Part shown: piece by piece, positions 28,961-38,057 of the stretch
How the letters are laid out: each line of letters opens with the position of its first letter
How positions within the stretch are numbered: position 1 is the first letter of the stretch
NCBI GenBank assembly: GCA_017883235.1
Contig: JADGNY010000001.1
Span: 124,001 to 188,000, forward strand
Origin: Thermoanaerobaculia bacterium
GTDB lineage: Bacteria; Acidobacteriota; Thermoanaerobaculia; Gp7-AA8
DNA: 64,000 bases
Direction: 5' to 3'
The notes under the pieces: generated by a model
What the model was told of the DNA's origin: nothing
The model's database searches: none
Seen by the model: only the letters and a program-made list of their open reading frames with translations
Made by a program: the position numbers and the translations under genes

Positions 28961-30271
28961 ATGGAATGGAAACAACACTGTTACCGCGTTGGAAGCCATT
29001 CGGGAGGCTGGGACGATCTTCCTGCCGAGCCCGACGAACTAGACGCACTTATCTCAGCTTCGCGAAAACGCATTGAGCCTTGGCTATCGGCCGTATTCCA
29101 GGCAGAACACCTGAATCTTTTGTTGGGCAGTGGCTTCACTGCCGCCGTCGGATACATGTCGGGTGCTCCGGCCGCGAGTATGGCGACGGTGAAGTTCGGG
29201 ACAACGTACGATGCGGCCATCGACGCGCATGCGGAAGCTGGTGCCAAGGGAATGAAAAGGGCACCTGCGAATATCGAGGATCAGTTTCGCAGTGCCATTG
29301 CATTGCTGGAAGGGCTGGAGATAATCAACACTGGCGGCGCGGCCAAACTGCTCAAAACCGCCATAGGCACACAGATGTCCGCGTTCTTGGCGTCTTTGCT
29401 GAAGACAGAGAGCGGCATCGCAAAAGGAAAGGACCCGCCTTCCCGCGAGAAAGCCCAGGCTGCGCTTCAATCCTTCCTGTTGAGTTTCGCTAGCCGCGCC
29501 GCCTCTCGCGAACGACTCCACGCGTTCACCACCAACTATGACCGTCTGATCGAGCACGGATGCGATCTAGCCGGACTGCGTATCATCGACCGATTCGTCG
29601 GCGCGTTGAATCCCATTTTCAGAGCGTCCCGGGTCGAGGTGGACGTGCACTACAACCCGCCTGGCATTCGGGGTGAACCGCGATTCATGGAGGGCGTGAT
29701 CCGTCTCACCAAGCTGCACGGCTCGCTGGACTGGTTCTTCGACAAGGACGAACGGCGGATTCACCGCAAGGGGATCCCGTTCGGCGCGCCTGCTGACCAC
29801 ACCGACGTACCGAAGGAGCCTTTTGATACGGTGATGATTTATCCGAACGCAGCGAAGGACGTGGAAACCACGCAGTACCCCTACGCAGAACTGTTCCGCG
29901 ACTTAGCGGCTGCCGTCTGCCGTCCTAACGCCGTTGTGGTGACCTACGGGTACGGGTTTGGTGACGACCACGTCAACCGGGTCCTGCTGGACATGCTGAC
30001 GATTCCGTCCACGCACTTGGTCATCGTCGCGTACACGGGCAATGACCGCTTGAAGGCTTTCTGCGCGAAGACCCGAGACGCGCAGGTGTCGCTGCTGGTT
30101 GGTGAGCATTTTGCCGATCTTGGCACCTTGGTCGAGAACTACCTTCCCAAACCGGCGCTGGACTACATCACCGCTCGCATGACGGAGTTGATGAAGCATC
30201 GCCCAATTGACACAAAACCGGACGACCCATCGCCTTTTGTGGTCCCCCCGATAGGTGGCGGCGCGTGTTGA
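28961..30271 (+). CDS. SIR2-family NADase-like defence protein
   Basis: 'NLLLGSGFTAAVGY', 'FTTNYDRLIEHGCD', 'RLTKLHGSLDWFF', 'VVTYGYGFGDDHVNRVL'. Confidence 0.88.
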   Translation: MEWKQHCYRVGSHSGGWDDLPAEPDELDALISASRKRIEPWLSAVFQAEHLNLLLGSGFTAAVGYMSGAPAASMATVKFGTTYDAAIDAHAEAGAKGMKRAPANIEDQFRSAIALLEGLEIINTGGAAKLLKTAIGTQMSAFLASLLKTESGIAKGKDPPSREKAQAALQSFLLSFASRAASRERLHAFTTNYDRLIEHGCDLAGLRIIDRFVGALNPIFRASRVEVDVHYNPPGIRGEPRFMEGVIRLTKLHGSLDWFFDKDERRIHRKGIPFGAPADHTDVPKEPFDTVMIYPNAAKDVETTQYPYAELFRDLAAAVCRPNAVVVTYGYGFGDDHVNRVLLDMLTIPSTHLVIVAYTGNDRLKAFCAKTRDAQVSLLVGEHFADLGTLVENYLPKPALDYITARMTELMKHRPIDTKPDDPSPFVVPPIGGGAC

Positions 30272-30278
30272 GGCAAAT

Positions 30279-32373
30279 ATGACGACCCCCATCGAGCGAT
30301 TGGCGAATCTTGTGGTAGGCGCAGTCGAGTCCGTGTCCGGACGAAGTTCGCGTACTGTTGGACCTCGACGCGCCACACGCCACGGCGTTGAACACCGGCA
30401 CACCCTCGGCCTTTCCACGCCTGAATGGGTACGTTCTCATACCGAACGAAGCCGGAGCGACCGTCGCGTATATCGTCTGGATCGGCATCGAACGCTCGCC
30501 GTATCCAAAGCGGGCGGGGCTCAAGGACTTCGGCTTGATCGATCTCCCGTTCCCGCTGCGCAAGATGTCAGTGTCGCCAGTCGGGACGTTGACCTCTCGG
30601 CCCGATCGGGCGTTAGGTACTACGAAGTACGAACTGTCGCGCGGTGTGGTGGCCTTTCCCTCTGTCGGTGACCAAGTCCTGATCCCGACGCCGGAGCAGG
30701 TGGAGGCTATCGTCGGGGGTAAGGACAGCGACAAGCGAGTGCGAATCGGCGCTTCGCCCATGGCGTCCAACGCCTCTATCGTTGTGGACCCTGACAAGCT
30801 CTTCGGGCGGCATCTTGCAGTGCTGGGCAACACTGGAAGCGGGAAATCCTGCACGGTTGCCGGACTGATACGGTGGTCCATGGATGCTGCGAGGAAAGCT
30901 ATTCGGGACGAGGGGAAGATAGGCGTACCGAATGCGCGCTTTATCGTGCTCGACCCGAACGGCGAATATGCCACGGCGTTCGCAGACCAAGGGGACAAGT
31001 TACGCTTGTTTCGTGTTCCTCCAGTGGTCGGTGTCGAGCGCCCGCTGGACGTTCCCGCCTGGTTGTGGAGCGGGCATGAATGGACTGCTGTGGCTCACGC
31101 ACAACCTGGGGCGCAACGTCCGCTGCTCATGCAGGGTCTTCGCGAGCTGAAAAGCGGGCAAATGGAAGGCGTACCACGCGAGGCTACTATTCGCCGATAC
31201 TTGGTGTCGTACTCAACTCGGATTTCTGCATTGCTGAGCACGGGAACGCAGACATTCGCGGGTGGTCCGCGCCCGAGATTCGACTGCGCTCATTTGCTTG
31301 AAGCGATTGCGCACGACTGCGCGCAGTTCGCTGAAGAAGTAGAGCATCCAACCAGCGACCAACTCTTAGCGATAGATAGACAGACGACCGAAGTTATTAA
31401 CGCACGTAGGAGTAAGGGCAATCCTAAGTTTTTTGACGACTTCATGATAACTGACCTTGAGGAGGTCCGAAGGAGTCTCGACGCGCTAGCCAGGACACTA
31501 CCTGACTTGGGGAGCGCAGCACCGATCGGTGAAGATGCGCCGATATTCTTCGACGTGAACATGCTTGCAGAGCATTTGAATAGGGTTGCGACCGAGCAGG
31601 GAGGCAACGTTGCAGGGTTCATCTCGACACTGGGATTACGTATCCGCGGAATGCTAGCTGACCCACGCCTCGGGGCCGTGATTGGGCGCGATCCGCCAAC
31701 GACCTTCGGTACTTGGCTGAAAGACTACGTCGGTGACAACGGTTCAAGCAACGGTCAACTTGCTGTAGTCGATCTTTCACTAGTCCCTTCGGAGGTCGTC
31801 CACATCGTCGTTTCCGTTCTGGCCCGATTGATATTCGAGTCATTGCAGCGATACCGGCGTAGTCATCCAACGGGGCAGACCTTACCCACGGTGCTAATTC
31901 TCGAAGAGGCACATACGTTCGTTCGGCGAGGTAGAGACGACGATGGTCCGGCAGAGAATCCGAGCCACCTCTGCCGCGAAACATTCGAGCGCATCGCACG
32001 CGAGGGCCGTAAGTTTGGCTTGGGGTTGGTGCTATCTTCGCAGCGACCTTCGGAATTGTCACCAACAGTGTTGGCCCAATGCAACACGTTTATTTTGCAT
32101 AGGATTGTCAACGACGCCGACCAGAATCTCGTTGCCCGCTTGGTACCCGACAACGTAGGTGGATTGCTCCGAGAGTTGCCTAGTCTCCCGTCTCGACAAG
32201 CTATTCTGTTGGGTTGGGCCACGCCGATTCCAATGCTGGTAGAGATCGAGGAACTTCCTTACGAACACCGCCCACGATCCGCCGACCCTGATTTCTGGGA
32301 CGTTTGGACCTTGGCGGAAGAGCGAACGGTGGATTGGAGTGCAATCGCTAAGAACTGGTCAGGCGAGAGCTAA
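30279..32373 (+). CDS. HerA-like ATPase (DUF87), apparent frameshift near codon 22
   Basis: Walker A 'VLGNTGSGKSCTVAGLI', Walker B 'TVLILEEAHTFV', 'LVLSSQRPSELSPTVLAQCNTFILHRI'. N-term MTTPIERLANLVVGAVESVSG is in another frame from DEVRVLLDLDAPHATALN.... Confidence 0.88.
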
Positions 32374-32398
32374 CGATGAGCGTGAAGTTGATCAATTG

Positions 32399-32659
32399 TT
32401 AGCGGCGCGGCTTAAGCGCTCGCGTCGGCTTCCGATCGAACACTGCAACAAGAACGCACATCGTGCACTCTAGCCCTTCGGCGAGCCGAATGAGCATCGA
32501 GAGGCTTGGGATCTTCACCCCGCGTTCGAGGTTGCTGATGAACGGCTCGTTCGATTCACAGCGATCGGCGAGCTGCTTTTGAGTGAGGCCGCGCGCGGAG
32601 CGGAGAGCGCGAAGATGAGCGCCAAAGACGTTGCCTTCTGAGCCGCGTTTTGACGGCAT
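32399..32659 (-). CDS. XRE-family HTH regulator
   Basis: 'FGAHLRALRSARGLTQKQLADRCESNEPFISNLERGVKIPSLSMLIRLAEGLE'. Confidence 0.9.
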   Translation of the reverse strand: MPSKRGSEGNVFGAHLRALRSARGLTQKQLADRCESNEPFISNLERGVKIPSLSMLIRLAEGLECTMCVLVAVFDRKPTRALKPRR

Positions 32660-32733
32660 GTTACGAGTGTCTCCACTTGACAAACGCTGCCTGCGAACAT
32701 ATCCTAGTGGATAGATTAACGCGGAGGCATTCG

Positions 32734-33184
32734 ATGCAATCACCCACCCCCCACGACATCCGCCGCATCTTCCTCACCCCTCGTCCCAACGTCGCGCTCA
32801 TGACGGCGGCCGATCTGCTCGGAACCACGCTGAAGGAGCTGAAGCGGGACATTGATGATGGGGTGATTGTAGCGGTTTCGACTCCGCTCGGGCCGCGGCT
32901 GAGCAAGGAAGAGCTGATCGCGGCGGCGATGCAGCGGTGGGAGCAGTCCGTCATCGAGGATGCGCTGGGGGATGACGCGGCGTCCGTGCTTCCGGAGGCG
33001 GTCCGGCTGGTGGAGTTGCGGGCGCGGGTGCCGCGGTATCAGCGGGACGTGTTGCGGGAGCTGGCGCGGCGGGGGGGGGACTTCGGTCGATGCGGTGCTG
33101 GCGCGGGAGCTGGAGGATGTGGCGTCCGCGCATGCCGAGGAGCTGGCGTCGGCGCTGCCGGAGCTGCGGGCGGCGATGGGGTAA
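32734..33184 (+). pseudogene. Small helical/HTH-like hypothetical protein, frameshifted in a G9 tract
   Basis: MQSPTPHDIRRIFLTPRPNVALMTAADLLGTTLKELKRDIDDGVI...RYQRDVLRELARRGG | GTSVDAVLARELEDVASAHAEELASALPELRAAMG*: the two halves lie in different frames, meeting at GGGGGGGGG (33071-33079). Confidence 0.65.
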
Positions 33185-33231
33185 CGGAGCGCTTCGCGCG
33201 TTGTCGGTTGTCGGTCGATTGCGGCGCGGTT

Positions 33232-33464
33232 ACGCGCGCGGAGGCGCGCCGGACAATCCAGCCTCGCGCTTGGCGCGGGGTACGTTCGTGGTCCAGGAAT
33301 TGCGGCCGCGGAGGCGGCCGCGACAAAACCGTCGGCAGGATACGTCGCAATCACCTCGATCGCTCGACCTTTGCAGCGGCCGCCTCCGCGGCCGCAAATC
33401 CGGGTCGCACCCAAACCCCGCGCAAAGCGCGGGGCTGCTTTGTCCGGCGCGCCTCCGCGCGCGT
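33232..33464. repeat. Giant imperfect palindrome
   Basis: CGCGCGGAGGCGCGCCGGACAA...GCGGCCGCGGAGGCGGCCGC / GCGGCCGCCTCCGCGGCCGC...TTTGTCCGGCGCGCCTCCGCGCG. Confidence 0.88.
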
Positions 33465-33545
33465 GTCGCACGGCGTCGCGGTCCTGCCGAAGCTCCTATC
33501 TCCAGCTCCGCCGGACACCCTGCCCATCTCGTTAAAGACTTCGAT

Positions 33546-33957
33546 TCCCTCGGTAGGGGACTTCGTACCCCTCGGTAGGGACTCCGTTCCCCTCGGTAGA
33601 GGCCCCTGCTCCTCTCGATAGAGACCCCTGCTCCTCTCGATAGAGACCCTTGCCCCTCTCGATAGAGACCCCCGTCCCTCTACGTAGAGACCCTTGCCCC
33701 TCTCGGTAGAGACCCCCATCCCTCTACGTAGAGACCCTTGCCCCTCTCGGTAGAGACCCCCGTCCCTCTACGTAGAGACCCCTGCCCCTCTACGTAGAGA
33801 CCCTCGCCCCTCTACGTAGAGACCCCTGCCCCTCTACGGAGAGACCCCCGTCCCTCTACGTAGAGACCCCCGTCCCTCTACGTAGAGACCCTTGCCCCTC
33901 TACGTAGAGACCCCGCCCCCTCTCGGTAGGGACTTCATCTCGTTTGAAAGGGACTTG
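33546..33957. repeat. 22-bp-period tandem array (~17-19 units), each unit a short palindrome
   Basis: Unit CCTCTACGTAGAGACCCYYGYC with core variants CTCTACGTAGAG / CTCTCGGTAGAG / CTCTCGATAGAG. Confidence 0.95.
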
Positions 33958-34431
33958 GCTCGCTTACAAGGCCCACAAACTTTCTGCCGCCGGATACGGC
34001 ATCCGTGAGGAGAGGTGGAAAATTGCTTTGCATATCAATGGCTTACGTGCGTCCTCAACAAATCACTTGACTGTCGAGCCCGGTGGATATATATTTCGAG
34101 TTACGCGGAGGCGACACTTGAGCCATGGTGTCCGATTCCCGAGCGAGAGACCGGTGGGATGTTGAGGACCGTTCTCGAATGAGGTGCTGAGTCCGTCGAG
34201 CTTGAGCAAGGGCAAAACGGAGCCAGATACAAGTGGAGTTGAGCGGTAGCTCCTCCAGCCTCGTCAAAACATCCGTTCCTCCGGGGTTCGCGGCCTTCGG
34301 GGGCAGTCGACGGACGGTATGCGACGTCCGCTCTTTGGCATCTCACCCGGTACGGCGTCCGGTCTGCGCACACAGCCCGGAACGCCGTCCCATAACCGAT
34401 TGCCCTTTACAGGGCAGGAAAGGAGTTCATC

Positions 34432-34998
34432 GTGTTAGACAAGAATGCAGTCAGTCAAACAAACGCCGCCACGGCGGCAGAAGATCCGGCTATGACGCCG
34501 GAAGCGATCGTGGAGCAGCTTCGCGTGTTGCAGGGTCATATCCCCAACTACGTGCAGTTGTCGGTCCCCGACGCGGCGACGCTCCGGACCGCGTCGAACG
34601 TCCACCCGGACTTTTCGCAGTCGGCCATCGACGCCGTCGGCGCATCGCCGAGGCTGGAGGCGACCGTCGGTCAGAGCGCCGAGACGTTACAGGGTATGGC
34701 TGAGACGGCCGCTCGTCTGGCGAAGGTCGAAGAGGAATTGCGGGCCATGCTGGACGGCGTTTCCTCGTCAATCCTGACGCTTCGCCACAGCGTCGGGCAT
34801 GCAGCACTGCTGGCGTACGAGGTCAGCAAGCGGCTCGTCAAGGAGCCGGAGCACGCCAACCTGCTGCCGCACGTGGCCAGCATGCGGAAGGCCAACCGTC
34901 TGGGACGGAACCGCAAGGCCAAGGCACAGACGCCGGCGCCTGCACCCGCTCCGGAACCGGTACCGGCACCTTCGCCGGCACCAGTACCTCACGTCTGA
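34432..34998 (+). CDS. Hypothetical helical protein (paralogue 1 of pair)
   Basis: GTG start with AAAGGAG RBS; 'YEVSKRLVKEPEHANLLPHVASMRKANR' and Pro/Ala-rich tail. Confidence 0.75.
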   Translation: MLDKNAVSQTNAATAAEDPAMTPEAIVEQLRVLQGHIPNYVQLSVPDAATLRTASNVHPDFSQSAIDAVGASPRLEATVGQSAETLQGMAETAARLAKVEEELRAMLDGVSSSILTLRHSVGHAALLAYEVSKRLVKEPEHANLLPHVASMRKANRLGRNRKAKAQTPAPAPAPEPVPAPSPAPVPHV

Positions 34999-35031
34999 GA
35001 CAATAACCCCCGGTCGGCCGGGCGCGCCTTC

Positions 35032-35484
35032 GTGGCGCGCCCGGCCATTTGGAGGATTCGTATGAGCAAACCCAAACCCAAACCCAAGCCCAAACCCAAA
35101 CTCAAAGTCGACGTCGAGGGCATCCTCGAGACGCTCTCCTCGATACGCCAGAAGATTCCGATGCTGGCCAAGAACCCCGCGAAGCCAAAGCCGCCGGCCG
35201 AGGATACAGTGGCCGATATGGGGGCCTTCGTCGCCGGCACCCCGGAGGAGATGGAAGCGTTCGAGATGGAGACGCTGGCCGACGCCCTGGAGTCGTTCGC
35301 CGATGAGCTGTCGGAGTCGATCGAGACGGCCCAGCAGAGGGCGATGGAGCAGGCGATGGAGATCTATTACGCGGCCGAGAAGCTGTCCAAGGACCCGGAG
35401 CATGCGCATCTGATCCCGTATGTCGAGGAGATGCGGAAGGTTTACCGCCGCGATTTCGGGAAGGACATTCCGAAGAAGAAGTAA
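35032..35484 (+). CDS. Hypothetical helical protein (paralogue 2 of pair; KPKPKPK N-terminus)
   Basis: MSKPKPKPKPKPKPKLKVDVEG...; 'YYAAEKLSKDPEHAHLIPYVEEMRKVYRR', homologous to the C-term of 34432..34998. Confidence 0.8.
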   Translation: MARPAIWRIRMSKPKPKPKPKPKLKVDVEGILETLSSIRQKIPMLAKNPAKPKPPAEDTVADMGAFVAGTPEEMEAFEMETLADALESFADELSESIETAQQRAMEQAMEIYYAAEKLSKDPEHAHLIPYVEEMRKVYRRDFGKDIPKKK

Positions 35485-35485
35485 C

Positions 35486-35821
35486 TGCGCTGCGCGCGTT
35501 GTCTGCGGCTTCGCCGCGTTGTCGGTTGTCTGCGCTGCGGCGCGTTGGGGATTCGCGCGGCTGCGCCGCAGGGCACAGACAAGAGTGTCTGTGCCACATT
35601 TGATCTGCGGCTTCGGCGGGCTGCTGGGTTGTCGCCGCGGAGAGCGGGCGTCTCGCCTGCTCTCCGCGGCGATAACCGGCAACACGCACGAATCGCGCAG
35701 ACAAATGTGGCACAGACACTCCTGTCTGTGCCCAGCGGCGCAGCCGCGCGAAACCCCGGCAACGCGCCGCAGCGCAGACAACCGACAACGCGGCGAAGCC
35801 GCAGACAACGCGCGAAGCGCA
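35486..35821. repeat. 336-bp giant nested palindrome containing copy D of the GGCACAGACA element
   Basis: TGCGCTGCGCGCGTTGTCTGCGGCTTCGCCGCGTTGTCGGTTGTCTGCGCTGCGGCGCGTT...GGGCACAGACAAGAGTGTCTGTGCCACATTT and complementary arm ending ...CGCGCGAAGCGCA. Confidence 0.95.
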
Positions 35822-35835
35822 TAAACTTCCCCCGG

Positions 35836-37488
35836 ATGAAGATCTACATCGCCCAGCTCAATCCCACCGTCGGCGCGCTGGCGGCGAATGCGGAGATGAT
35901 CCGGCGGGCGTATGCGGAGGGGGTCGCGGCGGGGGCGGACGTCGTCCTGGTGACGGAGCTGGCGGTGACCGGGTATCCGCCGCTGGATCTGCTCGACCGG
36001 GAGATCTTCGTCAACGCGGCGCTGGAGACGCGCGACGCGCTGGCGTCGATGACCGGCGACGTCACGCTCGTCTTCGGCTGCATCACCCGCAACGCATCGT
36101 GGTGCGGCAAGCCGCTGCACAACGCGGCCATCGTAGCCCGCAGCGGGAAGATCATCCTCGAACAGCACAAGTCGCTGCTGCCGACGTACGACGTCTTCGA
36201 CGAGCTGCGCTACTTCGAACCGGGGCGCAGCGTCGGCGTCGTCGAGATCGCCGGCGTCCGGGCGGGGATCGCCATCTGCGAGGATTTCTGGTTTGACGAC
36301 GAGATCCTCGGCACGAAGATCTACTGCCGCAATCCGATCGATGAGCTGGCGCGGCAGGGGGCGCAGGTCATCCTGAACATCTCGGCGTCGCCCTTCAACA
36401 GCGGCAAGCGGCGTTCGCGCTACGACCTCTTCTCGCGCATCGCCACGCGCTACGACGTGCCGCTGGTCTACGTGAATCAGGTGGGCGGCAACGACGAGCT
36501 CCTCTTCGACGGCTCGTCGATCGTCATCGACGCCAAAGGGCGGACGATCTACTGCGCGCCGGCGTTCGAGGAGCACAGCGCGCTGGTCCAGCTCGAGGGC
36601 GCGCCGTGCGAGTCGGTTCTGGTATTGCCGATCGACGCTGAGATCGGGATGGCGCTGAACCTTGGATTACGCGACTACATCCGCAAGTGCGGATTCAAAG
36701 ACGTCGTCATCGGACTCTCCGGCGGCATCGACTCGGCGGTCACGGCCGCCATCGCCGTCGAGGCGCTCGGCGCGGAGCACGTCACCGGCATCGCCATGCC
36801 GTCGCCGTTCTCGTCGCAGGGCTCGGTCGATGATGCGCGCGTCCTCGCGGAGAACCTCGGGATCGCCTTCCACACGGTCCCGATCGGGCCGATCTATCAA
36901 CCGTACGAGGATGCCTTCAACGCGCTCTTCGGCAATACGACTTTCGACCTGACGAACGAGAATGCCCAGGCGCGCATCCGCGGCAACATCCTGATGGCGT
37001 GGTCGAACCGAACATGGTCGAACGGTACAAGGGCGATGGTCCTCTCCACCGGCAACAAGTCGGAGCTGGCGGTCGGCTACTGCACGCTCTACGGCGACAT
37101 GGCCGGCGGCCTGGCGCTGCTGGGCGATGTCTACAAGACGATGGTCTACCGCCTGGCGCGCTGGCTGAACCGCGGCCGCGCCGTGATCCCGGAGTCGTCG
37201 ATCACGAAGCCGCCCTCGGCGGAGCTGCGTCCGAATCAGACCGATCAGGATTCGCTGCCGCCCTACGACGTGCTCGACGGGATCCTCAAGCTCTATATCG
37301 AGGAACGGCTGGAGGTCGACGCCATCGTCGCCGCCGGTTACGACCGCGAGCTGGTGGTGCGAATCCTCAGAATGGTCGATACGAACGAATTCAAGCGCCG
37401 TCAGGCGGCGCCGACGCTGCGGGTGTCGAACAAGGCCTTCGGCAGCGGACGGCAGATGCCGATCGCGCAACGGTGGAGAAGAGAATGA
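35836..37488 (+). CDS. nadE: NAD(+) synthase, glutamine-hydrolysing
   Basis: Start MKIYIAQLNPTVGALAANAEMI; 'VVIGLSGGIDSAVTAAIAVEALG', 'STGNKSELAVGYCTLYGDMAGG'. Confidence 0.97.
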   Translation: MKIYIAQLNPTVGALAANAEMIRRAYAEGVAAGADVVLVTELAVTGYPPLDLLDREIFVNAALETRDALASMTGDVTLVFGCITRNASWCGKPLHNAAIVARSGKIILEQHKSLLPTYDVFDELRYFEPGRSVGVVEIAGVRAGIAICEDFWFDDEILGTKIYCRNPIDELARQGAQVILNISASPFNSGKRRSRYDLFSRIATRYDVPLVYVNQVGGNDELLFDGSSIVIDAKGRTIYCAPAFEEHSALVQLEGAPCESVLVLPIDAEIGMALNLGLRDYIRKCGFKDVVIGLSGGIDSAVTAAIAVEALGAEHVTGIAMPSPFSSQGSVDDARVLAENLGIAFHTVPIGPIYQPYEDAFNALFGNTTFDLTNENAQARIRGNILMAWSNRTWSNGTRAMVLSTGNKSELAVGYCTLYGDMAGGLALLGDVYKTMVYRLARWLNRGRAVIPESSITKPPSAELRPNQTDQDSLPPYDVLDGILKLYIEERLEVDAIVAAGYDRELVVRILRMVDTNEFKRRQAAPTLRVSNKAFGSGRQMPIAQRWRRE

Positions 37489-38057
37489 ATCAAAACCAGA
37501 AACCAGAAAGGCAAAACCAGAAACCAGAAACTAGAAACCAGAAACGGAGGCGGAGCGCAGCATTCTGGTTTCTGGTTTCTGGTTTCTGGTTTTGCGTTGC
37601 CTGCAACCGGACGAACATCGATCGTGCAGAATGGAAGTCGATGCCGGCGAACGAGAAGACGTTCTATGTCCGCACGCTCCTCGGGCACGAGAAGGCGAAA
37701 GAGGCGAAGGGCGGCAATGACCGCGTCTTCACGCGGAGCGCGGATGACTATGTGAAACGGATCGACGATGCCTACGCCCACCGCGACCAGCGCAACGTCG
37801 ATGCGATCTTCGAAGAAATGGGGAGAATTAAAACCAGAAACCAGAAACTAGAAACCAGAATGCTCCGCTCAGCCGCCGTTTCTGCTTTCTGGTTTCTGGT
37901 TTCTGGTTTTGCAACGACCAGAATGCTCCGCTCGGCCGCCGTTTCTGGTTTCTGGTTTCTGGTTTCTGGTTTTGCAACGACCAGAATGCTCCGCTCGGCC
38001 GCCGTTTCTGGTTTCTGGTTTCTGGTTTCTGGTTTTGCAACGGGGAGCCCTCACTGA
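37485..38057 (+). CDS. Small putative lipoprotein with repeat-derived N- and C-termini
   Basis: ATGA overlap with nadE and TGATG overlap with ubiE. Core 'NRTNIDRAEWKSMPANEKTFYVRTLLGHEKAKEAKGGNDRVFTRSADDYVKRIDDAYAHRDQRNVDAIFEEMGR'; N-term MNQNQKPE..KRRRSAAFWFLVSGFWFCVAC. Confidence 0.7.
   Translation: MNQNQKPERQNQKPETRNQKRRRSAAFWFLVSGFWFCVACNRTNIDRAEWKSMPANEKTFYVRTLLGHEKAKEAKGGNDRVFTRSADDYVKRIDDAYAHRDQRNVDAIFEEMGRIKTRNQKLETRMLRSAAVSAFWFLVSGFATTRMLRSAAVSGFWFLVSGFATTRMLRSAAVSGFWFLVSGFATGSPH
37857..38045. repeat. 63-bp tandem repeat, 3 units (in frame, 21 codons)
   Basis: AGAATGCTCCGCTCGGCCGCCGTTTCTGGTTTCTGGTTTCTGGTTTCTGGTTTTGCAACGACC at 37857, 37920, 37983. Confidence 0.95.

Noticed and set aside
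33546-33957. CRISPR array
   Set aside because: 22-bp units are contiguous with no unique spacers, and no cas genes are nearby.
35486-35821. Integron attC-like site
   Set aside because: Palindromic and cassette-gap located, but core does not match GTTRRRY/RYYYAAC and no integrase is seen.
35545-35835. N-terminal extension of nadE ORF
   Set aside because: Translation of the palindrome (GTDKSVCATF..NVAQTLLSVP); true NadE starts MKIYIAQLNP at 35836.
34768-36576. 602-aa minus-strand ORF
   Set aside because: Runs antisense to nadE and both paralogue genes and through the palindrome; artefact.
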